Notes under the pieces: model-generated | The model's database searches: none | Seen by the model: the letters and a program-made list of their open reading frames with translations, nothing else | What the model was told of the DNA's origin: nothing | Part shown: one piece after another, positions 19,309 through 30,243 of the stretch | Layout of the letters: every line of letters starts with the position of its first letter | Numbering within the stretch: position 1 is the first letter of the stretch | Position numbers and translations under genes: made by a program | Origin: Klebsiella indica | Lineage (GTDB): Bacteria; Pseudomonadota; Gammaproteobacteria; Enterobacterales; Enterobacteriaceae | Assembly: GCF_005860775.1 (NCBI RefSeq) | Contig: NZ_VCHQ01000032.1 | Span: forward strand, 1-64,000 | Direction: 5' to 3' | Length of the DNA: 64,000 bases

Positions 19309-20309
19309 GATTTCACCGCCTGTTTCTGTCGGTCTAACGCCGCGTTGCGCAGAATTAATCGTCCATGTCCCTTATTGCTGCGTTCGTTAAGTAGCACCGC
19401 AATCACGATAACCGCGCCGGAAATGGCCATCTGCCAGAATGGCGAGATCCCGATCACCGGCAGCGCGTTATTGATCACCCCAAGGAACAATGCGCCGCAC
19501 AGGCAGCCGAGCACCCGGCCGGTTCCGCCCATGGTGCTGATGCCGCCGATGACGCAGGCGGCGACCACCTGTAATTCAAAACCGTTGGCGACATCGACGT
19601 AGGCGACGGCAAAGCGCGAAATCCACAGGTAGCCGCAGAATCCGGCCAGCGCGCCGGAAAGGCAGAAGCTGACGAACTGCATTTTCCCGGCGTTAATTCC
19701 GGTGTAATACGCCGCCGTAGCGTTACCGCCTGCGGTGTACAGCGCTCGTCCGCTACGGCTGTAGCGTAAGAAATAGCCGACCAGCAGTAGCGCGGCGATG
19801 GCGTACCAGCTCAGCAGCGGCAGGCCCAACAACGAGGCGCGCGGCAGGCCGAGAAAGCTGGCGCTCATCTGGTGCGAATTGACCCAACTGCCGTCGGAGA
19901 GCAGGAAGATAATGCCGCGATAAATACTCATGGTGCCGAGCGTCACCACAATGGCCGGAATCCCGAGCCGCCAGACCAGCAGGCCGTTAATCGCCCCCAT
20001 CAGCAGACCCAGCAGGGTTGCCAGCGCCAGCAGTGCCAACACGGGAATCCCTGGATAGTGGGCGTTGAGCAGCGCGACAATCATGCCGGTCAACGCCAGG
20101 TTGGCGGCCATCGACAGGTCGATACCTTTGGTGAGCAGCACCATCATCTGGCCGAGAGCAAGGATGATCAGAATGGCGGTGTCGTTAAACATCTCCACCA
20201 GATTACCCGGCGAGACAAACGACGGCGTCCGGCTGCCGATAGCGGCGATCATCACCACGATGACCGTCGCCAGCAGCGCTTCGCGGTGTTTAAACAGTTG
20301 TCGTCCCAT
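19305..20309 (-). CDS. Sugar ABC transporter permease (RhaP/RbsC type)
   Basis: This 334-residue permease is homologous to its neighbour, with the CUT2 landmarks KGIDLSMAAN near residue 65 and CVIGGISTMGGTGR near residue 255. It is the second half of the heterodimeric channel. The start overlaps the end of the ATPase gene (TAATG) and its stop overlaps the other permease, so ATPase and both permeases are translated as one coupled block. Confidence 0.85.
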   Translation of the reverse strand: MGRQLFKHREALLATVIVVMIAAIGSRTPSFVSPGNLVEMFNDTAILIILALGQMMVLLTKGIDLSMAANLALTGMIVALLNAHYPGIPVLALLALATLLGLLMGAINGLLVWRLGIPAIVVTLGTMSIYRGIIFLLSDGSWVNSHQMSASFLGLPRASLLGLPLLSWYAIAALLLVGYFLRYSRSGRALYTAGGNATAAYYTGINAGKMQFVSFCLSGALAGFCGYLWISRFAVAYVDVANGFELQVVAACVIGGISTMGGTGRVLGCLCGALFLGVINNALPVIGISPFWQMAISGAVIVIAVLLNERSNKGHGRLILRNAALDRQKQAVKS

Positions 20310-21820
20310 TACGCCGCCTCCTGACTTGTGCCGCTGGCGGCGCTGACGATGGTTTCCGCCGTCGCCTCACCGGCGCGGTATTCCGCGACCATCAGCCCTT
20401 CATGCATGACGATAATCCGGTCGGCCATGCCCATCACTTCCGGCAGTTCCGAAGAGACCATAATGACCGCCAGCCCCTGGCTGACCAGTTCGGACATAAA
20501 CTGATGCACCGCCGCTTTGGAACCGATGTCGATACCTTTGGTCGGCTCGTCGAGGATAATGACTTCCGGGTGGGTCGCCAGCCATTTGCCGATCACCACT
20601 TTTTGCTGATTACCGCCGGAGAGGGTCTCTACCGCCTGACGCCAGCTAAAGGCTTTGACCTGCAAGCGCGAGGCGTACTCATCCGCCAGCCGCCATTCGC
20701 GGGCGTCGTTAAGCACCCCATTGGGGTTCAGTTTGCTGAGCTGCGGCAGGCTGATGTTCTGGGCGATCGGCAGGGCGATAATCGCCCCTTGCTTCTGTCG
20801 TTCTTCCGGCACGCAGACGATACCGGCGCGGATAGCGTCGGCAGGCTGGCGAAAGTGGACGGTTTCGCCCTTCAGCACGATCTCGCCGCAGGAGGGATGC
20901 GAAACGCCGGAGAGCGCTTGCATCAGCTCGGTACGTCCGGCGCCCACCAGGCCGTAAAAACCGAGGATTTCACCTTTGCGCAGGCTGAAGTTGATATGGG
21001 CGAACTCGGTAGGATGACAGAGATCTTTTACCTCCAACACTGTTTCCCCCGGGACACAGTCGACTTTCGGGTAGGTTTGGGTAATCGCGCGGCCTACCAT
21101 CATCGCCACCATCCGCTCCTCGGTGATGTCGTTAATTGCCCCGGAGTTGACGTAAACGCCATCGCGCAGAATGGTGTAGTAATCCGCCAGTTCGAAAATC
21201 TCATCGAACTTATGTGAGATAAACAGAATCGCTTTGCCGTCCTGCTTCAGGCGTTCAACGATCTGATAAAACTCCAGAATTTCGTGTTGTGAGAGTGCGG
21301 CGGTGGGTTCATCGAGGATCACCACCTGGGCATCAAAGGAGAGCGCTCTGGCAATCGCCACCATATGTCGCTGGGCGATGCTGAGGGTTTTTAGCGTCGC
21401 GCGCGGGTCGATCTGCACTTCAAGGCGGTTGAGAATTTCGCTGGCTTTGCGGTGCATCGCGGGCCAGTCGAGCTTCTTCAGCAAGCCGGTATAGAGATAA
21501 TGGCCGACGAAAATATTTTCGCTGACCGAGAGTTCGTCAAACAGCACCGTTTCCTGATGGATCGCGGTGATCCCCACCTTATGGGCTGATTCCGGATTGG
21601 GCAGGTGGATTGGAATCGCTTTATAGAGAATATCGCCCTCTTCAGGCTGATAAATACCGGTCATCACTTTGACCAGCGTGGATTTGCCGGCACCGTTTTC
21701 GCCAATTAAGGCGGTCACTTTGCCGGGCCAGAGATCGAGCTGTACGTTCTCAAGGGCGCGCACACCGGGAAAGACCTTGGTGATGCCCTTAAGAGACAGC
21801 AGAGGCGTGGATGCGGACAT
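20309..21820 (-). CDS. Sugar ABC transporter ATPase, two nucleotide-binding domains (RhaT/RbsA type)
   Basis: This 503-residue tandem ATPase of the CUT2 family has an intact first Walker A (GENGAGKST, residue ~40) and Walker B (VILDEPTAAL). The second domain has a degenerate Walker A (GLVGAGRTE) as usual in RbsA, plus the signature ETLSGGNQQK and VIILDEPTKGID. It powers the two-permease channel downstream. The best-known rhamnose transporter of this type is RhaSTPQ of Rhizobium leguminosarum. I leave the symbol empty because rhaT and rhaS are already used for the symporter and regulator in this cluster. Confidence 0.88.
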   Translation of the reverse strand: MSASTPLLSLKGITKVFPGVRALENVQLDLWPGKVTALIGENGAGKSTLVKVMTGIYQPEEGDILYKAIPIHLPNPESAHKVGITAIHQETVLFDELSVSENIFVGHYLYTGLLKKLDWPAMHRKASEILNRLEVQIDPRATLKTLSIAQRHMVAIARALSFDAQVVILDEPTAALSQHEILEFYQIVERLKQDGKAILFISHKFDEIFELADYYTILRDGVYVNSGAINDITEERMVAMMVGRAITQTYPKVDCVPGETVLEVKDLCHPTEFAHINFSLRKGEILGFYGLVGAGRTELMQALSGVSHPSCGEIVLKGETVHFRQPADAIRAGIVCVPEERQKQGAIIALPIAQNISLPQLSKLNPNGVLNDAREWRLADEYASRLQVKAFSWRQAVETLSGGNQQKVVIGKWLATHPEVIILDEPTKGIDIGSKAAVHQFMSELVSQGLAVIMVSSELPEVMGMADRIIVMHEGLMVAEYRAGEATAETIVSAASGTSQEAA

Positions 21821-21840
21821 GATAATTCTCCGTAAAAATC

Positions 21841-21962
21841 ACCCCTTACCCGAACCCTCTCCCGGAAGGGGGAGCGAATTGTGCGGCGCGCCCTGCATCA
21901 TTGCGCAGAGGGCATCGCTTTCTTCCTCTCCCTTTGCGAGAAGGCCGGAGTGGGGGCTCAGG
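21841..21962. repeat. C/T-rich palindromic intergenic element
   Basis: CCCTCTCCCGGAAGGGGGAG and a second CTCTCCCTTTGCGAGAAGG segment fill the gap between the binding-protein and ATPase genes. It is similar in style to 18205-18297 but not identical. It may lower expression of the membrane genes relative to the binding protein. Confidence 0.55.
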
Positions 21963-21964
21963 GA

Positions 21965-22951
21965 TTAGAAAATTTTTGAGAACTTATCAATGTTGCTGGC
22001 ATCGTAGATGAACGGTTTGCCCATCGCGCCGTTACCATTGGCATCCAGCTTCACTTTACCCAGTTTGCCCATACTGGCTTCGGTTTTGCTCGCCGTGCCT
22101 TTGACTAAATCGTCGGCGAGGTAAGTGGCGGCGTAGCCAAGATCAATGGGGTTCCAGATGGCGAAGCTTTTGCTGGCGCCGGACTTAATCGCTCCGGCCA
22201 TTTCTGACGGTAGCCCCAGCCCGGTCACGTACACTTTGCCGATTTTGCCCTGGTCTTTTACCGCCTGCGCGGCGGCAACGATCCCTACCGACGAAGGCGA
22301 AACGATCACTTTCAGATCCGGATATGACTTCAGCAGCCCTACCGCTTCGCGGTAGCTTTTATCGGACAGGTCATCTCCATAGGCAACGGTCACCAGATGG
22401 ACCGACGGGTACTTCGGCAGCACCTTTTTCATCTCCTCAATCCAGATGTTCTGGTTAGTGGAGGTCGGGGTGGCGCTTAAAATCGCCACATCGCCTTTTT
22501 CAACGTTCAGCGCTTTTAGCGCATCGGCGGCGAGCCTGACGTTGGTTTCGCCAATTAAGGCGTTATTGGACGGATTAAGGTGGATCTGGCGGCCCGCAGG
22601 GGCGACGCCGGAGTCCCATGAAACCACTTTAATACCGCGTTGCATTGCTTTTTTCAGCACCGGCACCACGGCGTCGGGATCGTTAGCGGAAATGGCGATC
22701 GCATCGACTCTTTGAGCGATCAAGCCATTCAGCACTTCGATCTGCGCTTCGGCGGTAGTGGTGGTCGGGCCGGTATAGATAACATTTACATCGCCTAACT
22801 CTTTGGCCGCCTCCTGGGCACCAACGTTTGCCGCTTCGAAGAAGCCATTTCCCAGTGATTTCGCCACAAGGGCGATTTTAACTTCCGCTAAAGCAGAACC
22901 GGACAACGCCAGGGCGGCAACGGTGAGGATCAAGCTTGTCTTTGTTTTCAT
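21965..22951 (-). CDS. Periplasmic sugar-binding protein (RhaS-type substrate-binding protein)
   Basis: This 328-residue protein has a signal peptide (MKTKTSLILTVAALALSGSALA) and a type I periplasmic-binding fold: VKIALVAKSLGNGFFEAA at the start, then the DAIAISANDPDAVVP and VSWDSGV segments. This LacI/RbsB-like form matches the rhamnose and autoinducer-2 binding protein family. It is the first gene of the ABC set after rhaD, so it should capture L-rhamnose in the periplasm. No lipobox cysteine is seen; it should be a free periplasmic protein. Confidence 0.85.
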   Translation of the reverse strand: MKTKTSLILTVAALALSGSALAEVKIALVAKSLGNGFFEAANVGAQEAAKELGDVNVIYTGPTTTTAEAQIEVLNGLIAQRVDAIAISANDPDAVVPVLKKAMQRGIKVVSWDSGVAPAGRQIHLNPSNNALIGETNVRLAADALKALNVEKGDVAILSATPTSTNQNIWIEEMKKVLPKYPSVHLVTVAYGDDLSDKSYREAVGLLKSYPDLKVIVSPSSVGIVAAAQAVKDQGKIGKVYVTGLGLPSEMAGAIKSGASKSFAIWNPIDLGYAATYLADDLVKGTASKTEASMGKLGKVKLDANGNGAMGKPFIYDASNIDKFSKIF

Positions 22952-23146
22952 TGCTTTTACTCCACATGATTGAGTTAGATTCCCGTCGTTTTCCGCCTTT
23001 GCAGCGTTGTCGCTTGATTCCGTGACTTACGCGTGTAAGCGCCGGAGGAGTTACTGCGACACCTACTTTCTGCATGGCGAAATACTCAGAGAATATTTTG
23101 CAGGTGACAGAGTTCGCCCCATCTCAGTGAGCGGGGCGCGATGTTG

Positions 23147-23977
23147 TTATTGATAAAGGTCTAACGCGGACTGCATTGGTTGAACATTAAAGCGTTTGCC
23201 GAGGGCAATCAGCTCTTCGCGAGTGATGGTTTGTTTCATTCCTCCCATTGAATAGACTTTCACCAGAACTTCAGCAGATTTTTCGGCGGTATCGATCAGG
23301 CCGAAGGTTTCGTCCAGATTGGGGCCGCTGCCGAAGACGCCGTGGAACGGCCACAGCACCAGCGAGTGTTTTTGCATTGCCTCGGCGGTGGCCTGACCGA
23401 TTTCGTCAGTACCTGGCACCATCCACGGCAGAATGCCGACGCCGTCCGGGAACACCACCAGACATTCGGTGCTGCCTTCCCACAGTTTGCGGGTGAACAG
23501 CTCGCTGCTGTTTTCCAGCACGTAGGTCAGGGCGATCAGGTTGGTAGCGTGGCAGTGCATGATCACGCGGTCTTTGCCGTTGGTCAGTTTGATGCGCTCG
23601 CTGTGCGACAGGAAGTGCGCCGGTAGCTCGGAAGTGGGCACCGCATCGTGAGTCAGTCCCCACAAAATATGGTATCCCTCGCCGTCACTGTCGACTTTCA
23701 CGACCCCGAGATTCGCGGCAGGGTCGAGCTGGACGTTGCGGAAGAATTTACCGGAGCCGGTGACAATAAATGGCTGATTGGCCAGCGTTGGCATCGGCTG
23801 GCTCAGGGCGATATAGCGCGGTTTAGCGTGGAAATCTGCCGCGTAGGGTTCGATATCCGCTTCGTCGAGACGCAATGTCAGGTTGCCGCCGTTGCGCTCG
23901 TCCCAGCCTTTGAGCCAGGCGTCGGAAGTGGCTTTAATCATGCCCTGGACGAACCAGGCGTCGAGAATGGTCTGCAT
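23147..23977 (-). CDS. rhaD: Rhamnulose-1-phosphate aldolase
   Basis: This 276-residue zinc-dependent class II aldolase splits L-rhamnulose-1-phosphate into dihydroxyacetone phosphate and L-lactaldehyde. The zinc ligands are in HCHATN near residue 141 and the His in [10 protein letters not shown] near residue 212, with the catalytic glutamate in TSELPAHF. It lies third in rhaBAD, 59 bases after rhaA. The ABC transporter follows after 195 bases that contain a small GCCCC/GGGGC hairpin. Confidence 0.96.
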   Translation of the reverse strand: MQTILDAWFVQGMIKATSDAWLKGWDERNGGNLTLRLDEADIEPYAADFHAKPRYIALSQPMPTLANQPFIVTGSGKFFRNVQLDPAANLGVVKVDSDGEGYHILWGLTHDAVPTSELPAHFLSHSERIKLTNGKDRVIMHCHATNLIALTYVLENSSELFTRKLWEGSTECLVVFPDGVGILPWMVPGTDEIGQATAEAMQKHSLVLWPFHGVFGSGPNLDETFGLIDTAEKSAEVLVKVYSMGGMKQTITREELIALGKRFNVQPMQSALDLYQ

Positions 23978-24036
23978 AGTCTAGTGTTTCCTGTTGATTC
24001 GGCGCGGGTCAATCACCCGCCATGTGCCGCTTATGG

Positions 24037-25296
24037 TTATCCGCGCTGGCTCAGAACCGCATTTTCGTAAGCCCGTACGTTATCCAGCCACTGGCTGCCT
24101 GCCGGCGTATCGTGACGCTGGCAGTACATCTCCCAGATAGCCTGCCACGGCAGAGATTTCTGCTCTTCCAGCAGCGCCAGACGGGCGGTGTAATCGCCGT
24201 CGATTTCCAGCTGGCGCAGTTGTTCGGTTGGTTCCAGCAGGGCGCGCAGCAGCGCTTTTTTCATATTGCGGGTACCGATAACCCATGCCGCGATGCGGTT
24301 AATCGACGCATCGAAGAAATCGAGGCCGATATGCACGCGGTCGAACAGGTTGTGGCGGATGATTTCGCTGGCGATAGCCTGGGTTTCATCATCCAGCAGC
24401 ACCACATGGTCGCTGTCCCAGCGTACCGGGCGGCTGACGTGCAGCAGCAGATGCGGGATATAGAGCATCGCGGCGGAAATTTTGTCAGAGATGACTTCTG
24501 TCGGGTGGAAGTGGCCGGCATCCAGGCACAGTGCGGTCTGACGGCTGGTGGCGTAGCCCATATAGAACTCATTGGAGCCGACGGTGTAGCTTTCCGCGCC
24601 GATACCGAACAGTTTGCTCTCCACGGCATCAATGTGGTGAGCCGGGTTGAATTTCTCGCTGATGACTTCATCAAGCGCATTCAGCAGACGCTGGCGCGGA
24701 GCGAAGCGGTCAACGGTGATATCTTTCATGCCGTCCGGGATCCAGATATTCATGACCGACGCGGTGCCTAACTGTTCGCCGAAATATGCGGAAACCCGGC
24801 GGCTGGCTTTACAGTGATCGATCCAGAACTGGCGGATTTCATCGTTCGCGTGCGACAGCGTAAAACCATCGGCGCTTAGCGGATGCGAGAAGCAGGAGGG
24901 GTTAAAATCCAGCCCGAGATTGTTGGCTTTCGCCCATTCCACCCAGTTTTTAAAGTGTTCCGGCTTGATTTCATTACGTGGAACCGGAGTATCCGATTCC
25001 AGATAGAGCGCGTGCAGGTTCAGGCGTTTTGGCCCTGGGATCAGGCTCAGCGCCTGTTCGAGGTCAGCGCGTAGTTCGGTTGCGTTACGGGCTTTACCCG
25101 GATAGTTACCGGTGGCCTGAATGCCGCCGGTGAGACTCCCTTCCGGGTTTTCGAAACCGACGACGTCATCGCCCTGCCAGCAGTGCATGGAAACAGGCAG
25201 GCGGTCCAGCTGGCGCAAGGCCTCCTCGACATCCACGCCGATGCTGGCGTAACGCTGTTTGGCAATTTCCCAGGCTTGTTCAAGTTGAGTGGTCAT
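24037..25296 (-). CDS. rhaA: L-rhamnose isomerase
   Basis: This 419-residue Mn2+/Zn2+ enzyme converts L-rhamnose to L-rhamnulose. Metal and catalytic residues lie in the conserved [29 protein letters not shown] and VRWDSDHVV segments of the TIM barrel. I start it at the ATG at 25296, which overlaps the rhaB stop as ATGA and gives the usual 419 residues beginning MTTQLEQAW. An in-frame alternative would add two residues. Confidence 0.96.
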   Translation of the reverse strand: MTTQLEQAWEIAKQRYASIGVDVEEALRQLDRLPVSMHCWQGDDVVGFENPEGSLTGGIQATGNYPGKARNATELRADLEQALSLIPGPKRLNLHALYLESDTPVPRNEIKPEHFKNWVEWAKANNLGLDFNPSCFSHPLSADGFTLSHANDEIRQFWIDHCKASRRVSAYFGEQLGTASVMNIWIPDGMKDITVDRFAPRQRLLNALDEVISEKFNPAHHIDAVESKLFGIGAESYTVGSNEFYMGYATSRQTALCLDAGHFHPTEVISDKISAAMLYIPHLLLHVSRPVRWDSDHVVLLDDETQAIASEIIRHNLFDRVHIGLDFFDASINRIAAWVIGTRNMKKALLRALLEPTEQLRQLEIDGDYTARLALLEEQKSLPWQAIWEMYCQRHDTPAGSQWLDNVRAYENAVLSQRG

Positions 25297-26759
25297 GCGC
25301 AAAGCTCCTTGTTCTGTTGTGGCTGAAACTGCGCAACGAAGCGAGCAATTTCATTTTCAGGATTAGGGGTAAACGTGGTGAGGGCATAGTTCTGTCGCAC
25401 CACCTGACGGAATTCATCGACGTTATTCAGTTCGTCGAGGGTCATGAGCTGGATACCGATATTTCCCAGCGTGGAGGCTTCGATGGGGCCGGCGATCACG
25501 GTGATACCGCAGGCGTCCGCGCACAGCTGGTTGAGTAGTTCGTTCTGGCAGCCGCCGCCAACGATATGGAGCTGGCTGAATGGCTGACCGCGAAGGGTTG
25601 CCAGTTCATTGAGTACCCGGGCGTACAGCAGCGCCAGACTGTCGAAAATGCAGCGCGCCAGTTCAGCGTCATTATCAGGTATCGGCTGCCCGGATTCGCG
25701 GCAGGCGGCCTGGATTTCGGCGCTCATATTGGCCGGATTGATAAAGCGATCGTCGTTACAGTCAATGATGGCGCGGCAGGCCGGAAGCGCGGCGGTACGC
25801 GCGATCAGTTGCGGCAGATCGCTGACGTTTTGCTCTTTCAGCACCCGTTGCAGTAGCCACAGGCCCATAATATTTTTCAGCACCCGATAGCGGCCTTCAG
25901 CGCCGCCTTCGTTGGTGATATTTGCCTTCAGCGCCTCCTCGCTGGTGCAGGGGATTTTGCTTTCAAAGCCCATCAGCGACCAGGTGCCTGAAGAGAGATA
26001 AGCGGCGTTTTTACCGGCCAGCGGCGAAGCGATGACCGCGCTGGCGGTATCGTGGCTGGCGACGGCCACCACCGGGATGGGGTTGCCCTGCGGGCAGATC
26101 CAGTGGCCGATAACGTTGCCGGGATGCGTCGGCGTACCGAACCATTCGCGCGGCGCGCCGGTCCAGTTCAGCAGCTCTTCGTCCCAGTTATCGTTATTGA
26201 TATTGACCAGTTGCGTGGTGGTGGCGTTGGTGTATTCCCAGTTCATGTTACCGGTCAGGCGAAAGCTGAAGTAGTCCGGGATCAGCAGCGCGTGCGCGGC
26301 CTGGCTGACCAGTTCCGGCTGCTGTTCAACCACCGCGCGGAGCTGATAAAGAGTGTTAAACGGCAGAAACTGAATACCGCTGCGGCGATAGATTTCCTCG
26401 CGACCTAATTGCTCTTCGGCATGGCGCATCAGCCCCTGGGTACGCGCATCGCGATAGGAAACCGGCAGGCCGACGCGCTGGCCCTGTTTATCCAGCAGGA
26501 CATAATCCACGCCCCAGGTATCGATACCGATGCTATCGATCAGGATGCCCTGTTCGCATACCTTGTTCAGCCCGAGGCGAATTTCGCCTTCCAGGCTATC
26601 GATATCCCAGCAGTCGAAGCCATTGACTTTCTGTAAATGATTGGCAAACCGGTGAACCTCACGCAGCGCCAGGGTTTGCTGCCCGGAGGTATAGCTGGCG
26701 AGCATCACCCGCCCGCTGGAGGCGCCTAAATCAACGGCGACACAATGACGAAAACGCAT
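25293..26759 (-). CDS. rhaB: Rhamnulokinase
   Basis: This 488-residue FGGY-family kinase phosphorylates L-rhamnulose at O-1. Visible landmarks are the N-terminal [14 protein letters not shown] phosphate loop, the [11 protein letters not shown] segment near residue 83, ASHDTASAV near 238 and the [11 protein letters not shown] loop near 260. The C-terminal [16 protein letters not shown] binds ATP. It is the first gene of the long minus-strand rhamnose operon, divergent from rhaS. Confidence 0.96.
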   Translation of the reverse strand: MRFRHCVAVDLGASSGRVMLASYTSGQQTLALREVHRFANHLQKVNGFDCWDIDSLEGEIRLGLNKVCEQGILIDSIGIDTWGVDYVLLDKQGQRVGLPVSYRDARTQGLMRHAEEQLGREEIYRRSGIQFLPFNTLYQLRAVVEQQPELVSQAAHALLIPDYFSFRLTGNMNWEYTNATTTQLVNINNDNWDEELLNWTGAPREWFGTPTHPGNVIGHWICPQGNPIPVVAVASHDTASAVIASPLAGKNAAYLSSGTWSLMGFESKIPCTSEEALKANITNEGGAEGRYRVLKNIMGLWLLQRVLKEQNVSDLPQLIARTAALPACRAIIDCNDDRFINPANMSAEIQAACRESGQPIPDNDAELARCIFDSLALLYARVLNELATLRGQPFSQLHIVGGGCQNELLNQLCADACGITVIAGPIEASTLGNIGIQLMTLDELNNVDEFRQVVRQNYALTTFTPNPENEIARFVAQFQPQQNKELCA

Positions 26760-26784
26760 AGGAAGTTCCTTGTGAAAATCATTG

Positions 26785-26862
26785 CATGCAGTCTAAAAAA
26801 GTCGCGCCTGGCTCACCTTCTTGTTACTGACAGGTGAAATTCGCCCCTGGCAAGAAAGCAAA
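26785..26862 (-). promoter_or_regulatory. rhaBAD promoter with RhaS binding region
   Basis: On the minus strand TAGACT (26790-26795) is the same -10 sequence found in E. coli PrhaBAD. Upstream, the segment running through TGTCAGTAACAAGAAGG and GCCAGGCGCGACTTTTT resembles the E. coli RhaS half-sites beside the -35. RhaS with L-rhamnose should activate here. Confidence 0.7.
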
Positions 26863-26868
26863 GGTGAC

Positions 26869-26884
26869 CGTGAGAGATGTCACA
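26869..26884. promoter_or_regulatory. CRP site between rhaB and rhaS
   Basis: CGTGAgagatgTCACA matches the CRP consensus with one mismatch and lies at the expected distance upstream of PrhaBAD. It should give catabolite control to both divergent units. Confidence 0.7.
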
Positions 26885-27070
26885 GTTTTGTTTTGTCAAC
26901 GATGCGTCGGGAGATGTGATGTTGTCCGCAGTTCCCGATCTTTCCCGTCGTTTCTTGAAAAAGCGGCAGGTTTTACGAATTTTGCGGTCAAAAATTGAAG
27001 GCTGGATTGCCGCCCCTTGATTACTATTTGCTCCACTGATTGATAAAATTTCTCATTTCGAGGAGCGGCT

Positions 27071-27907
27071 ATGACCATGTTGCACTGTGTGGATTTCTTT
27101 AAGTCCGGCGCTTCAACTGTCGCCATTGAACCGCGGCTTCCGCAATCGGCCTTTCCGGAGCATCACCATGATTTTCATGAAATTGTTATCGTGGAGCACG
27201 GCACCGGGATTCATGTTTTCAACGGTCAGCCCTATACCATCAGCGGCGGATCGGTTTGCTTTATTCGCGATCACGATCGTCATCTCTATGAGCACACGGA
27301 CAATTTATGTCTGACCAATGTGCTCTACCGCGCGCCGGACGCGTTTCGTTTTTTGTCCAGCCTGAACGAATTGTTGCCGAAGGAGCAGGAGGGGAATTAT
27401 CTCTCGCACTGGCGGGTCAACCAGAACGTTTTACAGCAGGTTCGTCAGATTGTGAGCCAGATAGAGAATGTGGGCGTGGACGCGGATATGCATTCCATCG
27501 CCAGCCGTGAAATTTATTTTATGCAACTGCTGGTGTTACTGCGTAAAAGCAGCCTGGCGGAAGAGACGACAGACAATGATGCGCGGCTCAATCATCTGAT
27601 GGCCTGGCTCGAAGACCATTTCGCTGAAGATGTTTGCTGGGAAGAGGTGGCTGCGCAGTTTTTCCTGTCATTGCGCACGCTGCATCGGCAGTTAAAACAG
27701 CAAACCGGTCTGACGCCGCAGCGCTATTTGAACCGGGTGCGGTTGATAAAAGCGCGGCATCTGTTGCGGCATAGCGATGACAGCGTGACGGATATCGCCT
27801 ATCGCTGCGGGTTCGGCGACAGTAACCACTTTTCTACGCTTTTTCGCCGGGAATTTGACTGGTCTCCGCGCGATATTCGCCAGGGGCGTGACGCCATTCT
27901 TCAGTAA
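27071..27907 (+). CDS. rhaS: AraC-family activator of rhaBAD and rhaT
   Basis: This 278-residue transcriptional activator has an N-terminal cupin domain that senses L-rhamnose ([19 protein letters not shown]) and a C-terminal AraC DNA-binding domain with two helix-turn-helices ([21 protein letters not shown], then [21 protein letters not shown]). The length equals E. coli RhaS. It activates PrhaBAD and PrhaT. It is divergent from rhaB and followed by rhaR. Confidence 0.95.
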   Translation: MTMLHCVDFFKSGASTVAIEPRLPQSAFPEHHHDFHEIVIVEHGTGIHVFNGQPYTISGGSVCFIRDHDRHLYEHTDNLCLTNVLYRAPDAFRFLSSLNELLPKEQEGNYLSHWRVNQNVLQQVRQIVSQIENVGVDADMHSIASREIYFMQLLVLLRKSSLAEETTDNDARLNHLMAWLEDHFAEDVCWEEVAAQFFLSLRTLHRQLKQQTGLTPQRYLNRVRLIKARHLLRHSDDSVTDIAYRCGFGDSNHFSTLFRREFDWSPRDIRQGRDAILQ

Positions 27908-28062
27908 CGCGAGAGCAGTCAACGTTTTAGCAGACATAAACGCGAATAATATGCCCTGAATAATTCGGGTTGCAGACGTTCTGTACAGCGCTTGCGCTGG
28001 CAACGCGCAGGCAACCTGAAGTATGACGAGTATCAAACGTTATTCGCCCTGGAGTTGATGCC

Positions 28063-28911
28063 GTGGTAGGTCAGCTGATTCTTCGCAAAGATGAATTTTT
28101 TGCCTCCCCCGCTCAGGCGGTGGCGGTCGCCGATCGCTACCCGCAAAACGTCTTCGCCGAACATACCCATGAATTTTGTGAACTGGTGCTGGTGTGGCGC
28201 GGTAACGGTCTGCATGTCCTTAACGATCGTCCGTGGCGTATTACCCGCGGCGACCTGTTTTATATTCGCGCGGAAGATAAACACTCCTACGCCTCAGTTA
28301 ATGATTTAGTCCTGCAAAACGTGATTTATTGCCCGGAGCGGCTGCGGCTCAACTTTGACTGGGCAGCGTATATACCCGGCCTGTTCGGTACTCCGTGGGT
28401 CCCGCACTGGCGGATTGGCAGCAACGGCATGGCTCAGGTCAGGCAGGTGATTACTCAACTGGAGCATGAGAGCTGCCGCAGCGATGCGCGGGCTGATGAT
28501 ATGGACGAACTGCTGTTCGCGCAGTTGGTGCTTATGCTTCAACGCTATCGCTACGCCACCGATAATCTGGCGGCGACCCAGAGTGAAGCGCTACTCGATA
28601 AACTGCTCACCGAACTGGCCGGCAGCCTGAATCGCCCTTTCTTTCTTGACCGGTTTTGCCAGCGGGAAGGGTGCAGCGAACGTGCGTTACGCCAGCAGTT
28701 TCGTCAGCAGACGGGAATGACCGTTAACCATTACCTGCGCCAGTTACGCATCTGCCATGCCCAGTATCTGCTGCAGCACACGGAACGGTTGATTGGCGAA
28801 ATAGCGATGCAATGCGGGTTTGAAGACAGTAACTACTTTTCGGTGGTGTTTAACCGCGAGATTGGCATGACGCCGGGGCAGTGGCGGCAGCGCAGCCGCA
28901 CTGCCGCATAA
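28063..28911 (+). CDS. rhaR: AraC-family activator of rhaSR
   Basis: This 282-residue AraC regulator is related to RhaS, with a cupin sensing domain ([22 protein letters not shown]) and a C-terminal double helix-turn-helix ending [25 protein letters not shown]. With rhamnose bound it activates the rhaSR promoter, the first step in the cascade. The start is GTG at 28063 after a GGAG ribosome binding site, giving the same length as the shorter E. coli form. A 155-base gap separates it from rhaS, longer than usual. Confidence 0.93.
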   Translation: MVGQLILRKDEFFASPAQAVAVADRYPQNVFAEHTHEFCELVLVWRGNGLHVLNDRPWRITRGDLFYIRAEDKHSYASVNDLVLQNVIYCPERLRLNFDWAAYIPGLFGTPWVPHWRIGSNGMAQVRQVITQLEHESCRSDARADDMDELLFAQLVLMLQRYRYATDNLAATQSEALLDKLLTELAGSLNRPFFLDRFCQREGCSERALRQQFRQQTGMTVNHYLRQLRICHAQYLLQHTERLIGEIAMQCGFEDSNYFSVVFNREIGMTPGQWRQRSRTAA

Positions 28912-28917
28912 CTCCGC

Positions 28918-29952
28918 TTAGTTCGCCATGCCGAGGCCGACGATATTGGCGGCGATAATAATCACCACGCAGCCGAGGCTCAGTACGCTCACCGGGCGAC
29001 GACCGGCGTTTTTCCACTCTTTCAGCACCAGACCGACCAGGCCGCCGCACAGAACATAGAAGCTCATATGCAGCATCCAGCTCATGTAGTCATACTGCGC
29101 CGGAATCCGGGCATGGCCCCAGGCATAGAAGAAGAACTGGAGATACCACATCAGGCCGCCCAACGCGGAAAGCAGAATATTGCTGATGATCAGCGGTCTT
29201 GCCAGCGAGAAGTCGGCTTTTATCGACAGATCTTTTACTTTTGCCAGGCGGATAAAGCAGAAGCCGAGATTGATCACCGCGCCACCGCCCATAATCACCA
29301 CGTAGCTTGGCAGCGCAATGTAGAGCGGGTCAACGCCGAGCGCGGCGGCGGCTTCATGCATCGGTTTGGCGGCATTCATCGCAAATGACATACCGGCAGA
29401 GAAGATGCCGCACATCACCGCCAGTATCAGCCCTTTTTTCAGGTTGAACTCCTCTGCTTTGATGCCCATTTTTCGCTCTTTAAGCTGGCCGGCGCGGGTG
29501 ACGATACCCACGCCAATCACCGCAACCAGCACGCCGAGCAGCGTCAACTGGCCGCCTTTGGTGTTAATTAAGGTATCGAACTGACCATTGATAATCGGAG
29601 TCATTAGCGTGCCGACGATCAGCGTAATGCCGATGGCGATGCCGATTCCCATCGACATGCCGAGGTAGCGCATGGTCAGACCATAGTTGATATTGCCGAT
29701 CCCCCACATTGCGCCGAACAGGAAGACGGGCAGAAGAGTGGAAGCGCTAAAGGAGCTGTAATAAGCCCAAAAATCAGGCAATAGCATGGCACTGATGGCC
29801 CAGGGCAGAATCAGCCAGGAGACGACTCCGCCAATAGACCACATGGTTTCCCAGGACCAGTGTTTAACTTTCTTGAACGGGGCATAAAAACAGGCCGCGC
29901 TGGCCGCGCCTATTAAATGCCAAAAAATACCCATCGTAATCGCGTGATCCAT
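28918..29952 (-). CDS. rhaT: L-rhamnose:H+ symporter
   Basis: This 344-residue inner-membrane protein with ten hydrophobic segments belongs to the drug/metabolite transporter superfamily. It starts [28 protein letters not shown], as in E. coli RhaT, and is intact. I chose the ATG at 29952 because it gives the standard length; an in-frame ATG 15 bases upstream is possible. It is convergent with rhaR, only six bases apart. Together with the ABC transporter at 18301-22951 it gives the cell two predicted rhamnose uptake systems. Confidence 0.94.
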   Translation of the reverse strand: MDHAITMGIFWHLIGAASAACFYAPFKKVKHWSWETMWSIGGVVSWLILPWAISAMLLPDFWAYYSSFSASTLLPVFLFGAMWGIGNINYGLTMRYLGMSMGIGIAIGITLIVGTLMTPIINGQFDTLINTKGGQLTLLGVLVAVIGVGIVTRAGQLKERKMGIKAEEFNLKKGLILAVMCGIFSAGMSFAMNAAKPMHEAAAALGVDPLYIALPSYVVIMGGGAVINLGFCFIRLAKVKDLSIKADFSLARPLIISNILLSALGGLMWYLQFFFYAWGHARIPAQYDYMSWMLHMSFYVLCGGLVGLVLKEWKNAGRRPVSVLSLGCVVIIIAANIVGLGMAN

Positions 29953-30149
29953 TGATTTTATCCTCATCTATTTTTTATCGGATAAATCTTCTTCCGACAC
30001 TGGAGAGTGTAAAAATCGATCACTTTTTCCGCCTTTAAGCTGTTGCCACCAGAAACGTCATTCTGGCAACCATCAACTTAATTAGTTGTTCTGCATCACA
30101 AAATCGGTTGTATAACGGACTGTTATAACCTTATTAAAAATACGGCATT

Positions 30150-30185
30150 GATAAGCGTTTTCAATATCATTTAATTAACTATAAT
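30150..30185 (+). promoter_or_regulatory. sodA promoter with Fur box
   Basis: The 19 bases from 30150 (GATAAGCGTTTTCAATATC) match the Fur consensus in most positions. They overlap the spacer region before TATAAT at 30180-30185. Iron-loaded Fur repression of sodA is established in E. coli. Confidence 0.65.
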
Positions 30186-30243
30186 GAACCAACTGCTTAC
30201 GCGGCATTAACACTCCCGCCGCTCGACAATAATGGAGATGATT

